Positions 8,695 to 21,310 of a stretch of 64,000 bases of DNA are shown here, in pieces (positions within the stretch are counted from its first letter, which is position 1; each line of letters opens with the position of its first letter). The stretch spans positions 143,317-207,316 of the forward strand of contig JALHMT010000002.1 in NCBI GenBank assembly GCA_022843905.1. Reading direction: 5' to 3'. Under the pieces are notes generated by a model. The model did not search any database and was not told the DNA's origin. It worked only from the letters and a program-made list of their open reading frames with translations. The position numbers and the translations under genes are program-made. The DNA is from Rubrivivax sp. Its GTDB lineage: Bacteria > Pseudomonadota > Gammaproteobacteria > Burkholderiales > Burkholderiaceae_C.

Positions 8695-8710
8695 CGATAC
8701 TCGGGTATCG
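8695..8710. repeat. Small inverted repeat before the transglutaminase-like gene
   Basis: CGATAC, a 4-nt TCGG loop and GTATCG form a perfect 6-bp stem. A second inverted pair, TGCGGCA (8661-8667) with TGCCGCA (8682-8688), lies just before. Both are in the 128-bp gap after the iclR-type gene. They could be a terminator for that unit or part of the next gene's leader; no T tract is present. Confidence 0.3.
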
Positions 8711-8748
8711 CGCCATCGGTGCGAGATCAGGCCCAACGAGGGCAGCCC

Positions 8749-9561
8749 ATGCAGTTCCGCGTCGGTTTCGAGATCGCCTACCTGTGCCCGCAGCCGACGC
8801 CGATGATCCTGGCGCTGAGCATCCACTACTCGCGTGCCTCCGACCTGGTGCGGCCTGATCATCTGCTGACGTCGCCGCCGGTGCCGGTGACGGCCTACCG
8901 CGATCTGTTCGGCAACTGGTGCTCGCGCATCGTCGCACCGGCCGGCCGCTTCGTGCTGAGCACCGACGCCGTGGTCAACGACAGTGGCCAGCCCGACGTG
9001 GTCGCACCCTGGGTGCAGCAGGTGCCGGTGGAGATGCTGCCCGAGTCGACGCTGGTCTACCTGCTGGGCAGCCGCTACTGCGAGACCGACCAGCTCTCGG
9101 AAGTCGCCTGGCAGATGTTCGGCCACGGGCCCACCGGCTGGGGCCGCGTGCAGGCCATCTGCGACTTCGTGCACCGGCGCATCGAGTTCGGCTACCAGCA
9201 CGCGCGCCGCACGCGCACCGCCTGGGAGGCCTTCAACGAAGGGCAGGGCGTGTGCCGCGACTACGCACACCTGGCCATCGCCCTGTGCCGCTGCATGAAC
9301 ATCCCGGCGCGCTACTGCACAGGCTACCTGGGGGACTACGGCACGCCGCAGCCCTGGGGCACGATGGACTTCGCCGGCTGGTTCGAGGCCTACCTGGGCG
9401 ACCGCTGGTACACCTTCGACGCGCGCAACAACACGCCGCGCATCGGCCGCGTGCTGATGGCGCGCGGGCGCGATGCCTGCGACGTGGCGCTGAGCAGCAC
9501 CTTCGGTCCCAACACGATGGACGGCTTCAGGGTCTGGGCCGACGAGGTGCGCACGATGTGA
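8749..9561 (+). CDS. Transglutaminase-like domain protein (bacterial, cysteine-protease fold)
   Basis: 270 aa. An N-terminal beta domain (residues 1-100) precedes a transglutaminase-like core with the nucleophile in GQGVCRDYAHLAIALCR (Cys169) and a C-terminal RWYTFDARNNTPR block with the acidic triad member (Asp224). Where active members usually have F-H-A-W-F, this one reads MDFAGWFEAYL, so the triad histidine appears replaced by Ala209. The RIGRVLMARGRD and TFGPNT blocks are those of the proteobacterial family often found with circularly permuted ATP-grasp and alpha-E proteins, but no such partner is near. The start at 8749 was chosen because homology-like sequence begins there. It may be a non-proteolytic binder or use another base. 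Confidence 0.85.
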   Translation: MQFRVGFEIAYLCPQPTPMILALSIHYSRASDLVRPDHLLTSPPVPVTAYRDLFGNWCSRIVAPAGRFVLSTDAVVNDSGQPDVVAPWVQQVPVEMLPESTLVYLLGSRYCETDQLSEVAWQMFGHGPTGWGRVQAICDFVHRRIEFGYQHARRTRTAWEAFNEGQGVCRDYAHLAIALCRCMNIPARYCTGYLGDYGTPQPWGTMDFAGWFEAYLGDRWYTFDARNNTPRIGRVLMARGRDACDVALSSTFGPNTMDGFRVWADEVRTM

Positions 9562-9580
9562 AGCGGCGCTGGCGGCAGCC

Positions 9581-10762
9581 TCAGGCCGAGGGCCAGCCGC
9601 CGCCGCGCTTCAGCGCGTCGCGCACCGCGGCGCCGTGCTCGTCCAGCTGCGGCGGCGCCTGGTCGGCCACCGGCCGCTGGCCGTCGAAGCGCATCGGCGT
9701 GCCCACCATGGGCAGGCTGCCGTTCGACACCTGCATGCCGCGCGAGACCACCTGCGGGTGGCGGAAGACCTCGGGCAATTCCAGGATGGGCGCGCAGGGC
9801 ACGCCGTTGGGCTCCAGCAGCGCCGTCCATTCGGCGGTGGTGCGCGACAGCATCCACTGGGCCAGCAACGGGATCAGCTCGCCGCGGTGACCGATGCGCT
9901 GGGCGTTGGTGACGAAGCGCGGGTCGGTGGCCACTTCGGGCCGGCCGTTGAGGGCGCAGAACTTGCCGAACTGGTTGTCGTTGCCGACCGCCAGCACGAT
10001 GTGCCCGTCCTTCGTGGCGAACACCTGGTAGGGCACGACGTTGACGTGCGCGTTGCCCATGCGCTTGGGTGTCTTGCCGCCCACCAGGTAGTTGCTGCCC
10101 TGGTTGGCCAGCATGGCCACCTGGGTGTCGAGCAGCGCGGCGTCGATGTGGCGGCCCGTGCCGGTGCGGCCGCGCTCGATCAGCGCCGCCAGGATGGCGG
10201 TGGTGGCGTAGACGCCCGTCATCAGGTCGGCCACGGCCACCCCCACCTTCTGCGGTTCGCTGCCGGGGGTGCCGTCCTTCTCGCCGGTCACGCTCATCAG
10301 GCCGCCGGTGGCCTGGATGGCGAAGTCGTAGCCGGCGTTGGGCGCGTAGGGCCCGTCCTGGCCGTAGCCGGTGATCGAGCAGTACACCAGGCGCGGGTTG
10401 ACCGCCGTCAGGCTCGGGTAGTCCAGCCCGTACTTGGCCAGCTGGCCGACCTTGTAGTTCTCCAGCAGCACGTCGGCCTGGGCCGCGAGCTGCCGTACCA
10501 GGGTCGCGCCTTCCGGGCTGGCGATGTCGATGGCGATGCTGCGCTTGCCGCGGTTGGCGCTCAGGTAGTAGGCCGCCATGCGCTCGGCCGGGTCGCCCCA
10601 CCAGGGCGGGCCCCAGGCCCGCGTGTCGTCGCCCAGTTCCGGTCGCTCGACCTTGATGACGTCGGCACCGTAGTCGGCCAGCAGCTGGCCGCACCAGGGG
10701 CCGGCCAGCACGCGGCTCAGATCGAGAACGCGGGTTCCTTCCAGAAGCTTGGGCCCGCTCAT
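9581..10762 (-). CDS. CaiB/BaiF CoA-transferase, probably glutarate CoA-transferase
   Basis: 393 aa class III CoA-transferase with the N-terminal [30 protein letters not shown] block and catalytic Asp146 in NAGYDFAIQ. The start at 10762 overlaps the gcdH stop by four bases (ATGA), so the two are made together. In proteobacteria a CoA-transferase coupled to glutaryl-CoA dehydrogenase typically forms glutaryl-CoA from glutarate with succinyl-CoA as donor (the SUGCT/GcdG role); that function is inferred from context. It is convergent with the transglutaminase-like gene, 19 bp away. Confidence 0.92.
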   Translation of the reverse strand: MSGPKLLEGTRVLDLSRVLAGPWCGQLLADYGADVIKVERPELGDDTRAWGPPWWGDPAERMAAYYLSANRGKRSIAIDIASPEGATLVRQLAAQADVLLENYKVGQLAKYGLDYPSLTAVNPRLVYCSITGYGQDGPYAPNAGYDFAIQATGGLMSVTGEKDGTPGSEPQKVGVAVADLMTGVYATTAILAALIERGRTGTGRHIDAALLDTQVAMLANQGSNYLVGGKTPKRMGNAHVNVVPYQVFATKDGHIVLAVGNDNQFGKFCALNGRPEVATDPRFVTNAQRIGHRGELIPLLAQWMLSRTTAEWTALLEPNGVPCAPILELPEVFRHPQVVSRGMQVSNGSLPMVGTPMRFDGQRPVADQAPPQLDEHGAAVRDALKRGGGWPSA

Positions 10763-11940
10763 TGAAAGGCCTGGATCCCCGTGATCGCGCGCCCCAGGAT
10801 CAGCGCGTGGATGTCGTGCGTGCCCTCGTAGGTGTTGACGACTTCCAGGTTCACCACGTGGCGGATGACGCCGTACTCGTCGCTGATGCCGTTGCCGCCC
10901 AGCATGTCGCGCGCCATGCGTGCGATGTCCAGCGCCTTGCCGCAGCTGTTGCGCTTCATGATGCTGGTGGCTTCCACCGACGCCGTGCCGGCGTCCTTCA
11001 TGCGCCCCAGCTGCAGGCAGCCCTGCAGGCCCAGGCTGATCTCGGTGAGCATGTCGGCCAGCTTCTTCTGGATCAGCTGGTTGGCCGCCAGCGGGCGGCC
11101 GAACTGCTGGCGGTCCATCGTGTACTGGCGAGCGCGATGGAAGCAGTCTTCGGCCGCACCGAGTGCGCCCCACGCGATGCCGTAGCGCGCGCTGTTCAGG
11201 CAGGTGAAGGGGCCTTTCAGGCCACGCACGTCGGGGAAGGCGTTCTCCTCGGGGCAGAACACGCCGTCCATCACGATCTCGCCGGTGATGCTGGCGCGCA
11301 GGCCCACCTTGCTGTGGATGGCCGGGGCGCTCAGGCCCTTCATGCCCTTCTCGAGGATGAAGCCGCGGATCTGCCCGCCATCGTCCTTGGCCCAGACCAC
11401 GAAGACGTCGGCCACCGGGCTGTTGGTGATCCACATCTTGCTGCCGGTCAGGCTGTAGCCGCCGTCGACCTTCTTTGCGCGCGTGACCATGCTGCCGGGG
11501 TCGCTGCCGTGGTCGGGCTCGGTCAGGCCGAAGCAGCCGATCCACTCGCCGCGGGCCAGCCTGGGCAGGTACTTCTGCTTCTGCGCTTCGCTGCCGAACT
11601 CGTTGATGGGCACCATCACCAGGCTGCTCTGCACGCTCATCATGCTGCGGTAGCCGGAGTCGACGCGTTCGACCTCGCGCGCCACCAGGCCATAGCAGAC
11701 GTAGTTCAGGCCGGCGCCGCCGTACTGCTCGGGGATGGTGGCGCCCAGCAGGCCCAGCTCACCCATCTCGCGGAAGATCGCCAGGTCGGTCTTCTCGTGG
11801 CGGAAGGCCTCCTGCACGCGCGGCGCCAGGCGCTCCTGGCAGTAGGCGTGGGCGGCGTCGCGCACGGCGCGTTCGTCGTCGCTGAGCTGCTGGTCCAGCA
11901 GCAAGGGGTCGTCCCAGTTGAATTTCGCGGCTTTGGCCAT
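10759..11940 (-). CDS. gcdH: Glutaryl-CoA dehydrogenase
   Basis: Flavoprotein that oxidises and decarboxylates glutaryl-CoA to crotonyl-CoA in lysine, tryptophan and glutarate breakdown, passing electrons to ETF. At 393 aa it has the family length. GCDH hallmarks are present: [15 protein letters not shown] (the arginine that binds the glutaryl carboxylate), [29 protein letters not shown], and the C-terminal catalytic base in [19 protein letters not shown] (Glu372). The start at 11940 begins the conserved sequence; the longer open frame upstream overlaps the divergent antitoxin and toxin genes and is not credible. It is the first gene of a two-gene unit with the CoA-transferase. Confidence 0.95.
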   Translation of the reverse strand: MAKAAKFNWDDPLLLDQQLSDDERAVRDAAHAYCQERLAPRVQEAFRHEKTDLAIFREMGELGLLGATIPEQYGGAGLNYVCYGLVAREVERVDSGYRSMMSVQSSLVMVPINEFGSEAQKQKYLPRLARGEWIGCFGLTEPDHGSDPGSMVTRAKKVDGGYSLTGSKMWITNSPVADVFVVWAKDDGGQIRGFILEKGMKGLSAPAIHSKVGLRASITGEIVMDGVFCPEENAFPDVRGLKGPFTCLNSARYGIAWGALGAAEDCFHRARQYTMDRQQFGRPLAANQLIQKKLADMLTEISLGLQGCLQLGRMKDAGTASVEATSIMKRNSCGKALDIARMARDMLGGNGISDEYGVIRHVVNLEVVNTYEGTHDIHALILGRAITGIQAFQ

Positions 11941-12006
11941 GCGGGGCTCCTGCGGTTCGGCAAGCCTTGGACGATAGCAAGGACGACGGTGTCGGTGCTC
12001 GGACGG

Positions 12007-12707
<701 letters not shown>

Positions 12708-12811
12708 CACCGCCCAGAACCCCGGACCCCACCGCCGCGATCGACGCGCGGGCCTCGTGCCCCGATCGCCATCGCCGCCGAACAGATCAACCTCATCGAA
12801 CCGACGACGCC

Positions 12812-15451
<2,640 letters not shown>

Positions 15452-15461
15452 GGCCGAGGTG

Positions 15462-16439
15462 ATGACCGATGCTGCCGACCGCTTCACGCTCGTGGTGCAC
15501 GGCGGCAGCGGCATCATCACGCGCCGCTCGCTGAGCCCCTCGCTCGAGGCGCAGTACCGCGCCGTGCTGGCCGCCGCGCTGGCGGCCGGCCACCACGTGC
15601 TGGCCGACGGCGGCAGCGCGATGGATGCGGTGGTCGCCGCCATCACGGTGATGGAGGACGACCCGCTCTACAACGCCGGCAAGGGTGCGGCCTACACGGC
15701 CGAGGGCCTCCACGAACTGGACGCCGCGGTGATGTGCGGCGCCAGCGGCCAGGCCGGCGCCGTGGCGGGCGTGAAGACGGTACGCAACCCCATCGTCGCC
15801 GCGCGCGGGGTGATGGAGCGGACGCGCCACGTGCTGCTGGTCGGCGAAGGCGCCGAAAGCTTCGCCGCCGAGATGGGCCTGGCCCCCGTCGAGCCCGCCT
15901 ACTTCCACACCGATCACCGCTGGGATCAGCTGCAGAAGGCACGCGTCGCGCAGCGTGTGCTGCTGGACCACGACGGCGCGCCGCGCGCCGAACCCGCGGC
16001 GGCGCCCTGGAAAGCCGACGACAAGTTCGGCACCGTCGGCGCCGTGGCGCTGGACCGCCACGGCCACCTGGCCGCAGGCACCTCCACCGGCGGCCTGACC
16101 AACAAGCCGCGGGGCCGCGTCGGCGACTCGCCCATCATCGGTGCCGGCACCTGGGCCGAAGACGCCACCTGCGCCGTCTCGGGCACCGGCACCGGCGAGT
16201 ACTTCATGCGCGGCGTGCTGGCGTTCGACGTGGCCGCCCGCATGCGCTATGCCGGTGCCACGCTGGCCGATGCCGCGGCGCAGACCGTGCAGGCCGTGCT
16301 CACCGGGCGCGGTGGCCGGGGCGGGCTGATCGGCATCGATGCGCGGGGCGAGGTGGTGATGGCCTTCAACACCGAAGGCATGTACCGCGGCGTGGTGCGC
16401 GCCGACGGGGTGGCGCAGACGGCGGTGTTCCTTGCCTGA
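15462..16439 (+). CDS. iaaA: Isoaspartyl peptidase / plant-type L-asparaginase
   Basis: Ntn-hydrolase of 325 aa that cleaves isoaspartyl dipeptides and asparagine. The precursor should self-cleave before Thr191 (the DKFG-TVGAVALD junction), the nucleophile of the beta subunit. The alpha-subunit motif VVHGGSG is at residues 11-17, and the TSTGGLTNKPRGRVGDSPIIGAGT substrate-binding block follows the nucleophile. The ATG at 15462 is one codon after an in-frame GTG (15459). It lies 10 bp after alaS and may be cotranscribed, though the functions are unrelated. Confidence 0.93.
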   Translation: MTDAADRFTLVVHGGSGIITRRSLSPSLEAQYRAVLAAALAAGHHVLADGGSAMDAVVAAITVMEDDPLYNAGKGAAYTAEGLHELDAAVMCGASGQAGAVAGVKTVRNPIVAARGVMERTRHVLLVGEGAESFAAEMGLAPVEPAYFHTDHRWDQLQKARVAQRVLLDHDGAPRAEPAAAPWKADDKFGTVGAVALDRHGHLAAGTSTGGLTNKPRGRVGDSPIIGAGTWAEDATCAVSGTGTGEYFMRGVLAFDVAARMRYAGATLADAAAQTVQAVLTGRGGRGGLIGIDARGEVVMAFNTEGMYRGVVRADGVAQTAVFLA

Positions 16440-16701
16440 GCGCGCCGAGCGACCGCTGGCGGCCCGCGGCAGTTTCTTCGCGGTGCCGTGCATGAGTGCC
16501 CGACATCGGGTTTCAGCACCCGCCTGGCCGACCGATAAGCGTGTGGGGTGGTTCGGCGAATCAGTCGGCCAGCGCCCTGACTGCGACGCGGGAACGGGCC
16601 CACCGGCTTCGCCCGGGGAAGCGTCCAGGCGCCCGGCCTGAGGCCCGCCGTGGGGCGGGCGTCGCCGGTCGTCGACCCAGGGGCAGAACGCAGACATCGT
16701 C
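16440..16701. other. Intergenic region with a hairpin
   Basis: 262 bp without a supportable gene. GCCCGCC (16643-16649) and GGCGGGC (16654-16660) form a 7-bp stem with a 4-nt loop, 41 nt before the next ATG. It could end the alaS-iaaA unit or lie in the leader of the GGDEF-EAL gene; it has no T tract. Confidence 0.4.
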
Positions 16702-18945
16702 ATGAAGCCAAAGCGCAGGACCTCTCTCCCGGGCAAGCCGGCAGAGGTGCGGGTGCCGCTGGCCCTGCTGTCGCTGCTCGAGCGCACCACCAACGACCTG
16801 ATCACGCTGCCCTCCGCGGCGCTGGACGCTCTCATCGACCGCACCCTGGCCGACATCGGCCGGTTGTTCGGCGCCGACCGCGCCTACCTGTTCCTGGCCT
16901 CCGACGATGGCACGGTCTTCGACAACACCCACGAGTGGTGCGCGCCGGGCATCACGCCCCAGCGCGAGAACCTGCAGGGCCTGCCGATGGGCCTGCTGCC
17001 CTGGTGGGCGGCGGAGATGATGGCCGGGCGCGGCATCGTGCTGGGCAGCCTGGACGAGCTGCCGCCGGAGGCCGGCGCCGAACGTGCGCTGCTCGAGCCG
17101 CAGGGCATCCAGTCGCTGCTGGCGCTGCCGATGCGCTGGCGCGGGCGCTTCTGGGGTCTGGCCGGCTTCGACCACGTCGCGCAGCGCCGGGTCTGGCTGG
17201 CCGACGAGGTCGCGGTGCTGCGCCTGGTCGTCAGCGCCTTTGCGCAGGGCTTCGAGCGCCGCCGGCTGGACGCGCGGCTGGGCCTGGCCAGCACCGTCTT
17301 CCACCATGCCCAGGAGGGCATCTTCGTGACCGACGGCGAGCGCCGCATCCTCGACGTCAACCCCACCTTCACCGAGATCACCGGCTGCCGCGCCGACGCC
17401 GCCATCGGGCGGTTGCAGCAGGAGGTGCTGCCGCACAGCGACGGCGTGGAGATCAGGCGCGCCGTGGCGGCCGTGGGCCTGTGGCGCGGCGAGATCGACC
17501 ACGAGCGGGCCGACGGCCAGAACCAGTGGCTGCGCGTCACGGTCTCTGCCGTGCGCGACGAGCGCGGAGAAGCCAGCGGCTTCGTCGGCGTCTTCTCGGA
17601 CATCACGAGGCTTCGCGAACAGGAAAGGCAGCTTCGCCAGCTCGCCTACCACGACCCCCTGACCCAGCTGCCCAACCGCGTACTGCTGGCCGACCGCATG
17701 CGCCAGGCCCTGGCGCGCTCGCGCCGCAGCGGCGAGCTGCTGGCGGTGTGCCTGCTCGACCTGGACGGATTCAAGCCCATCAACGACACCCACGGCCACG
17801 CGGGAGGCGACCGCGTGCTGGTGGAACTGGCCCGCCGGCTGACGGCGGTGCTGCGCGAAGGCGACACCGTGGCCCGGCTCGGCGGCGACGAATTCGTGCT
17901 CGTGCTGCCCGGCCTGAGCTCGCAGGCCGACTGCGAGCTGCTGTTGCAGCGTGCACTGGCCGAGGTCGAGGCGCCGATCCCGCTGAGTGCACAGGTGACG
18001 GTGCGGCTGACCGCCAGCGTCGGTGTGCGCACCGTGCCGCCGGCGCCCGATGACGCCGACACCTTGTTGCGCCAGGCCGACCAGGCGCTCTATGCCGCCA
18101 AGCGGGAAGGGCGCGCGCGCATCCACCGCTTCGACGCCGAGGACGAACGTCTGGCCGAGCAGCGCCACGCCCGCATCTCCCAGGTGGCCGAAGCGCTGCA
18201 GCGCGGCGAGATGCGCCTGCACTACCAGCCCATCGTCGACCTGCGCAGCGGACGCACCCTGCGCGCCGAAGCGCTGGTGCGGTGGGCGCGGCCGGGCGGG
18301 CCGCTGGTGCCGCCGGGCGAGTGGCTGCCGCTCATCGAACACACGGCGGTGATCTCCCAGCTCGGCGACTGGGTGCTGGCCACGGCGCTCGAAGCCTGCG
18401 CCCGCTGGCAGCTTGTTCAACCGGGTCTGGGCGTCAGCGTCAATGTCTCGGCCCGAGAGCTGTGCGACCCCGACCATGCCCGGCATGTCGCCGCCGCGCT
18501 GGCCCGGCACCCTGGATTGCCGCCGCAGCTGCTGCAACTGGAAGTGGTGGAGAGCGCACCCATGACCGCGCTGCCCTCGGCCATGGCGACCATGCGCGCC
18601 TGCACGGCGCTGGGCGCCGCCTTCGCGCTCGACGATTTCGGCACCGGCTACTCGTCACTGGCCTATCTGAAGACCTTGCCCGCGGCGGTGGTGAAGATCG
18701 ACCGCTCCTTCGTGGCCCACCTGGCGGACAGCCCGAGCGATCGCCGCATCGTGCAGGGCATCATCGAACTCGTCGGCGGCTGTGGTCTGGAGGCCGTCGC
18801 CGAAGGCGTCGAGACCCAGGCCCAGGCGCGCGAGCTGCTGGCCGCCGGCTGCACGCTGGGCCAGGGCTACGGCATCCTGCCGCCCGTGCCCGAGGCGCAG
18901 TGGATCGACTGGTTGCGTCAGCCGCCGCGGCCCGTGGTGCCTTGA
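16702..18945 (+). CDS. GAF-PAS-GGDEF-EAL protein (cyclic-di-GMP turnover)
   Basis: Soluble 747 aa signalling protein. Domains in order: GAF sensor (about 25-185), PAS (about 195-305, with ITGCRADA and the VFSDIT end), GGDEF (about 315-470) and EAL (about 490-735). The diguanylate cyclase signature GGDEF (394-398) is intact, with an RxxD inhibitory site (Arg385-Asp388) exactly five residues before it. The phosphodiesterase signature is also intact: EAL (523-525), SVNVSA, DDFGTGYSS, VKIDRSF, AEGVET and QGYG. Both activities are therefore possible, with feedback inhibition of the cyclase. There is no membrane segment, so it senses a cytoplasmic cue. Its 3' end overlaps the convergent aminotransferase-like regulator by 28 bp. 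Confidence 0.95.
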   Translation: MKPKRRTSLPGKPAEVRVPLALLSLLERTTNDLITLPSAALDALIDRTLADIGRLFGADRAYLFLASDDGTVFDNTHEWCAPGITPQRENLQGLPMGLLPWWAAEMMAGRGIVLGSLDELPPEAGAERALLEPQGIQSLLALPMRWRGRFWGLAGFDHVAQRRVWLADEVAVLRLVVSAFAQGFERRRLDARLGLASTVFHHAQEGIFVTDGERRILDVNPTFTEITGCRADAAIGRLQQEVLPHSDGVEIRRAVAAVGLWRGEIDHERADGQNQWLRVTVSAVRDERGEASGFVGVFSDITRLREQERQLRQLAYHDPLTQLPNRVLLADRMRQALARSRRSGELLAVCLLDLDGFKPINDTHGHAGGDRVLVELARRLTAVLREGDTVARLGGDEFVLVLPGLSSQADCELLLQRALAEVEAPIPLSAQVTVRLTASVGVRTVPPAPDDADTLLRQADQALYAAKREGRARIHRFDAEDERLAEQRHARISQVAEALQRGEMRLHYQPIVDLRSGRTLRAEALVRWARPGGPLVPPGEWLPLIEHTAVISQLGDWVLATALEACARWQLVQPGLGVSVNVSARELCDPDHARHVAAALARHPGLPPQLLQLEVVESAPMTALPSAMATMRACTALGAAFALDDFGTGYSSLAYLKTLPAAVVKIDRSFVAHLADSPSDRRIVQGIIELVGGCGLEAVAEGVETQAQARELLAAGCTLGQGYGILPPVPEAQWIDWLRQPPRPVVP

Positions 18946-20447
18946 CGTCGCCGAGGGGTGATGTGGCCGGCAGGCTGCAGCGCCGCGACGGCGGCACCCA
19001 GGCTGCGCATGCCCTGATGGATCTGCTCGACACCCAGGCTGGCGTAGCCGAGGATCAGGCCCGCGCCGGGGGGCCGGTCGCGCGACGACGGGCGGGCATA
19101 GAGCGGCGACAAGGCATACACGCCGACCCCGCGCTCGCGTGCCGCTGCCACCACGGCGGCCTCGTCGCCCTGCCGCAGGGACGGCAGCCACAGCACCACG
19201 TGCAGGCCGGCCGCCGTGCCGACGGCGTGTGCGTCCGCCGGCAGGTGGCGCGCGATGGCCTGCAGCAGCGCCATGCGCCGGCGCTCGTTCTCGCGCCTGA
19301 CGCGCCGGACGTGCCGCTCGTAGGCGCCGCTGTCGATCAGCGACGCCAGCGCAAGCTGCTCCAGCACGGGCGCATGGCGGTCGGTCAGCCGCTTGGCCTG
19401 CCGGAACACCGCCACCAGGGCCGGCGGCAACACCAGGTAGCCCAGGCGCAGCTGCGGCGACAGTGCCTTGGAGAAGGTGCCGACGTAGATCACTCGGCCC
19501 TCGGTGTCGATGGCCTGCAGGGCGTCGATCGGCCGCTGGCCGTAGCGGAACTCGCCGTCGTAGTCGTCCTCGATGATCCAGGCGCGGCGCCGCGCGGCCC
19601 ACTGCAGCAGTTCCCGACGCCGCGCGATGGGCAGCATGGCGCCCAGCGGGAACTGGTGCGAGGGCGTGGTGTAGGCCAGGCGCACGGTGGGCTCGTCGGG
19701 CAGGCGCGAGGTGTCCAGCCCCGACTCGTCCACCGGCACGGGCAGCAGCGTGGCACCCGTGGCCTCGAAGCAGCGGCGGGCCATCAGGTAGCCCGGGTCC
19801 TCGAAGGCGAAGCTGTCGCCGGGGTCCAGCAGCACGCGGGCACAGAGGTCGATGGCCTGCTGCGAGCCGTGCACGATGATCACCTGACCGGCATCGCAGC
19901 TCAGCCCGCGGGCCCGCGCCAGGTAGCCCTGCAGGGCCCGGCGCAAGGCCCCGTCGCCTTCGGGAGGCGCGTAGTAGAGGCGTGGCTGGTGCAGTGCCAA
20001 CGCCGCCTGATAGGCGCGCCGCCACGGCAGCGTGGGGAAATCGCGCGAGGCCACCGCGCCGTAGAGGAAGTCGATGCGGCAGGGCTCGCCTGCAGGCAGG
20101 GCCGACAGCAGCATCTTGCCGACGCGATGGCCGAAGGCCGACAGCTTCGGCGCCGAGGTCTCGCGCCGGCCGACCCGGTGGGCCGCGGCGGGCACCAGCT
20201 GGCTGGCCACGCGCGCCACGCGCCCGGCGGCGGTGACGATGAAGCCCTCGGCCGCCAGCTGCTCGTAGACGGCCGTGACGGTGGTGCGCGACACGCCGAA
20301 CTCCGCCGCCAGCGCGCGGGTGGACGCGACCCGGCTGCCTGCGGCCAGGGTGCCGTCGCTCATCTGGCGGCGCAGCAGTTCATACAGGCGACGACCTGCC
20401 CCGGTGCCACCAGTCCGCCCGGCAGCGCCCTCGTGCAACTGGCCCAT
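18918..20447 (-). CDS. MocR/PdxR-family regulator (GntR helix-turn-helix fused to aminotransferase fold)
   Basis: 509 aa chimera. The N-terminal GntR winged helix (residues 15-80; STRALAAEFGVSRTTVTAVYEQL) is followed by a class I aminotransferase-like domain (about 125-490) with the PLP lysine in YVGTFSKALSP (Lys327) and the cofactor aspartate in IIEDDYDGEF. Such proteins are PLP-dependent regulators, for example of vitamin B6 or GABA genes, rather than active transaminases. The start at MGQLHEG is chosen because the upstream extension overlaps the divergent promoter. The 90-bp gap to the divergent PaiB-like gene is the likely operator; PdxR-type/PaiB pairs are common in proteobacteria. Confidence 0.93.
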   Translation of the reverse strand: MGQLHEGAAGRTGGTGAGRRLYELLRRQMSDGTLAAGSRVASTRALAAEFGVSRTTVTAVYEQLAAEGFIVTAAGRVARVASQLVPAAAHRVGRRETSAPKLSAFGHRVGKMLLSALPAGEPCRIDFLYGAVASRDFPTLPWRRAYQAALALHQPRLYYAPPEGDGALRRALQGYLARARGLSCDAGQVIIVHGSQQAIDLCARVLLDPGDSFAFEDPGYLMARRCFEATGATLLPVPVDESGLDTSRLPDEPTVRLAYTTPSHQFPLGAMLPIARRRELLQWAARRRAWIIEDDYDGEFRYGQRPIDALQAIDTEGRVIYVGTFSKALSPQLRLGYLVLPPALVAVFRQAKRLTDRHAPVLEQLALASLIDSGAYERHVRRVRRENERRRMALLQAIARHLPADAHAVGTAAGLHVVLWLPSLRQGDEAAVVAAARERGVGVYALSPLYARPSSRDRPPGAGLILGYASLGVEQIHQGMRSLGAAVAALQPAGHITPRRRQGTTGRGG

Positions 20448-20536
20448 CGAAAATTCCGGAAAGTGGATCTGGTGATTGTGCCGGTTCGCGGCGACAGTAC
20501 ACGTCCTGCAAGAGCCGCCAGAGCCTTCCACCCGCG

Positions 20537-21160
20537 ATGTACATCCCGCCGCACTTTGCCCAGACCGAGCCCGAGCATCTGCATGGCATCCTGCGAGCAC
20601 ACCCGCTGGGCGTGCTCGTCACTTCGGGTGCGGCTGGCCTGGATGCCGACCACGTGCCCTTCGAGTTCGACCCCGCCCGCGGCCCGCTGGGCACGCTGTC
20701 GGCGCACCTCGCGCGCGCCAACCCCTTGTGGCAGCGCTGTCCGACGGGCACCGAGGTGATGGTGATCTTCCGTGGTGCCGAGGCCTACGTGTCGCCCAAC
20801 TGGTACCCCAGCAAGCACGAGGCGCACCGCCAGGTGCCGACCTGGAACTACGAGGTGGTGCATGCCCACGGCCGGCTCACGGTGCTGGACGACGAGCGTT
20901 TCGTGCGCGGGCTGCTGGCGCGCCTGACCCGGCATCACGAGGCGGCCGAGCCCAAGCCCTGGAAGATGGGCGACTCCGCCCCCGAGTTCATCGACGAGAT
21001 GCTGGCCAAGGTGGTGGGCATCGAGATCGAGATCAGCTCGATGGCAGGCAAGTCCAAGCTGAGCCAGAACAAGGAGCAGCGAGACCGCCTCCATGCCGCC
21101 CAGACCCTGGTCGAGCGCGGGCGCGACGAGCTGGCGCTGGCCATGCGCCAGGCCCGCTGA
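20537..21160 (+). CDS. PaiB-family FMN-binding protein
   Basis: 207 aa, the normal length for the PaiB/FMN-binding split-barrel family. Family blocks are visible: MYIPPHFAQTEPEHLHGILRAHPLGVLV, DHVPFEFD, the SPNWYPSKHEAHRQVPTWNYEVVHAHG motif (residues 86-114 region) and the C-terminal IEIEISSMAGKSKLSQN. B. subtilis PaiB is described as a transcriptional regulator, while related split-barrel proteins bind flavin; the role here is uncertain. It is divergent from the PdxR/MocR-type gene that probably controls it. The stop is followed in the same frame by a remnant of a LysE exporter. Confidence 0.92.
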   Translation: MYIPPHFAQTEPEHLHGILRAHPLGVLVTSGAAGLDADHVPFEFDPARGPLGTLSAHLARANPLWQRCPTGTEVMVIFRGAEAYVSPNWYPSKHEAHRQVPTWNYEVVHAHGRLTVLDDERFVRGLLARLTRHHEAAEPKPWKMGDSAPEFIDEMLAKVVGIEIEISSMAGKSKLSQNKEQRDRLHAAQTLVERGRDELALAMRQAR

Positions 21161-21310
21161 GTGCGGCCCGCGATCGCCGGCGTCGCCGCGCATCGGCTGC
21201 TGCAGGCTGGTGCGGCGCGCCAGTCGCGCGCGCGCCTCATGACCCGCGTATCGGGCCTCACGATGCTCGGATTGGGCGCCTTCCTGGCGCTGGCGCGGCG
21301 CGAGGGCTAG
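21161..21310 (+). pseudogene. Remnant of a LysE/RhtB-family exporter (C-terminal end only)
   Basis: Directly after the paiB-like stop and in the same frame, 49 codons run to a TAG at 21308-21310. Residues such as ARLMTRVSGLTMLGLGAFL followed by ALARRE resemble the last membrane helix of LysE/RhtB translocators, which end in a pattern like R-x-x-x-R-x-x-G-x-x-x-x-G-L-G-x-x-L-A-L. A full exporter is about 200 aa, so at least three quarters is missing. LysE-type exporters often follow pdxR-paiB pairs, which supports the reading. The TAG overlaps the convergent LysR stop by four bases. The similarity is judged by eye. Confidence 0.5.

Noticed and set aside
16643..16660. Intrinsic terminator after iaaA
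   Set aside because: A good 7-bp hairpin, but no T run, more than 200 bp past the stop, and closer to the next gene start; kept only as an intergenic feature.
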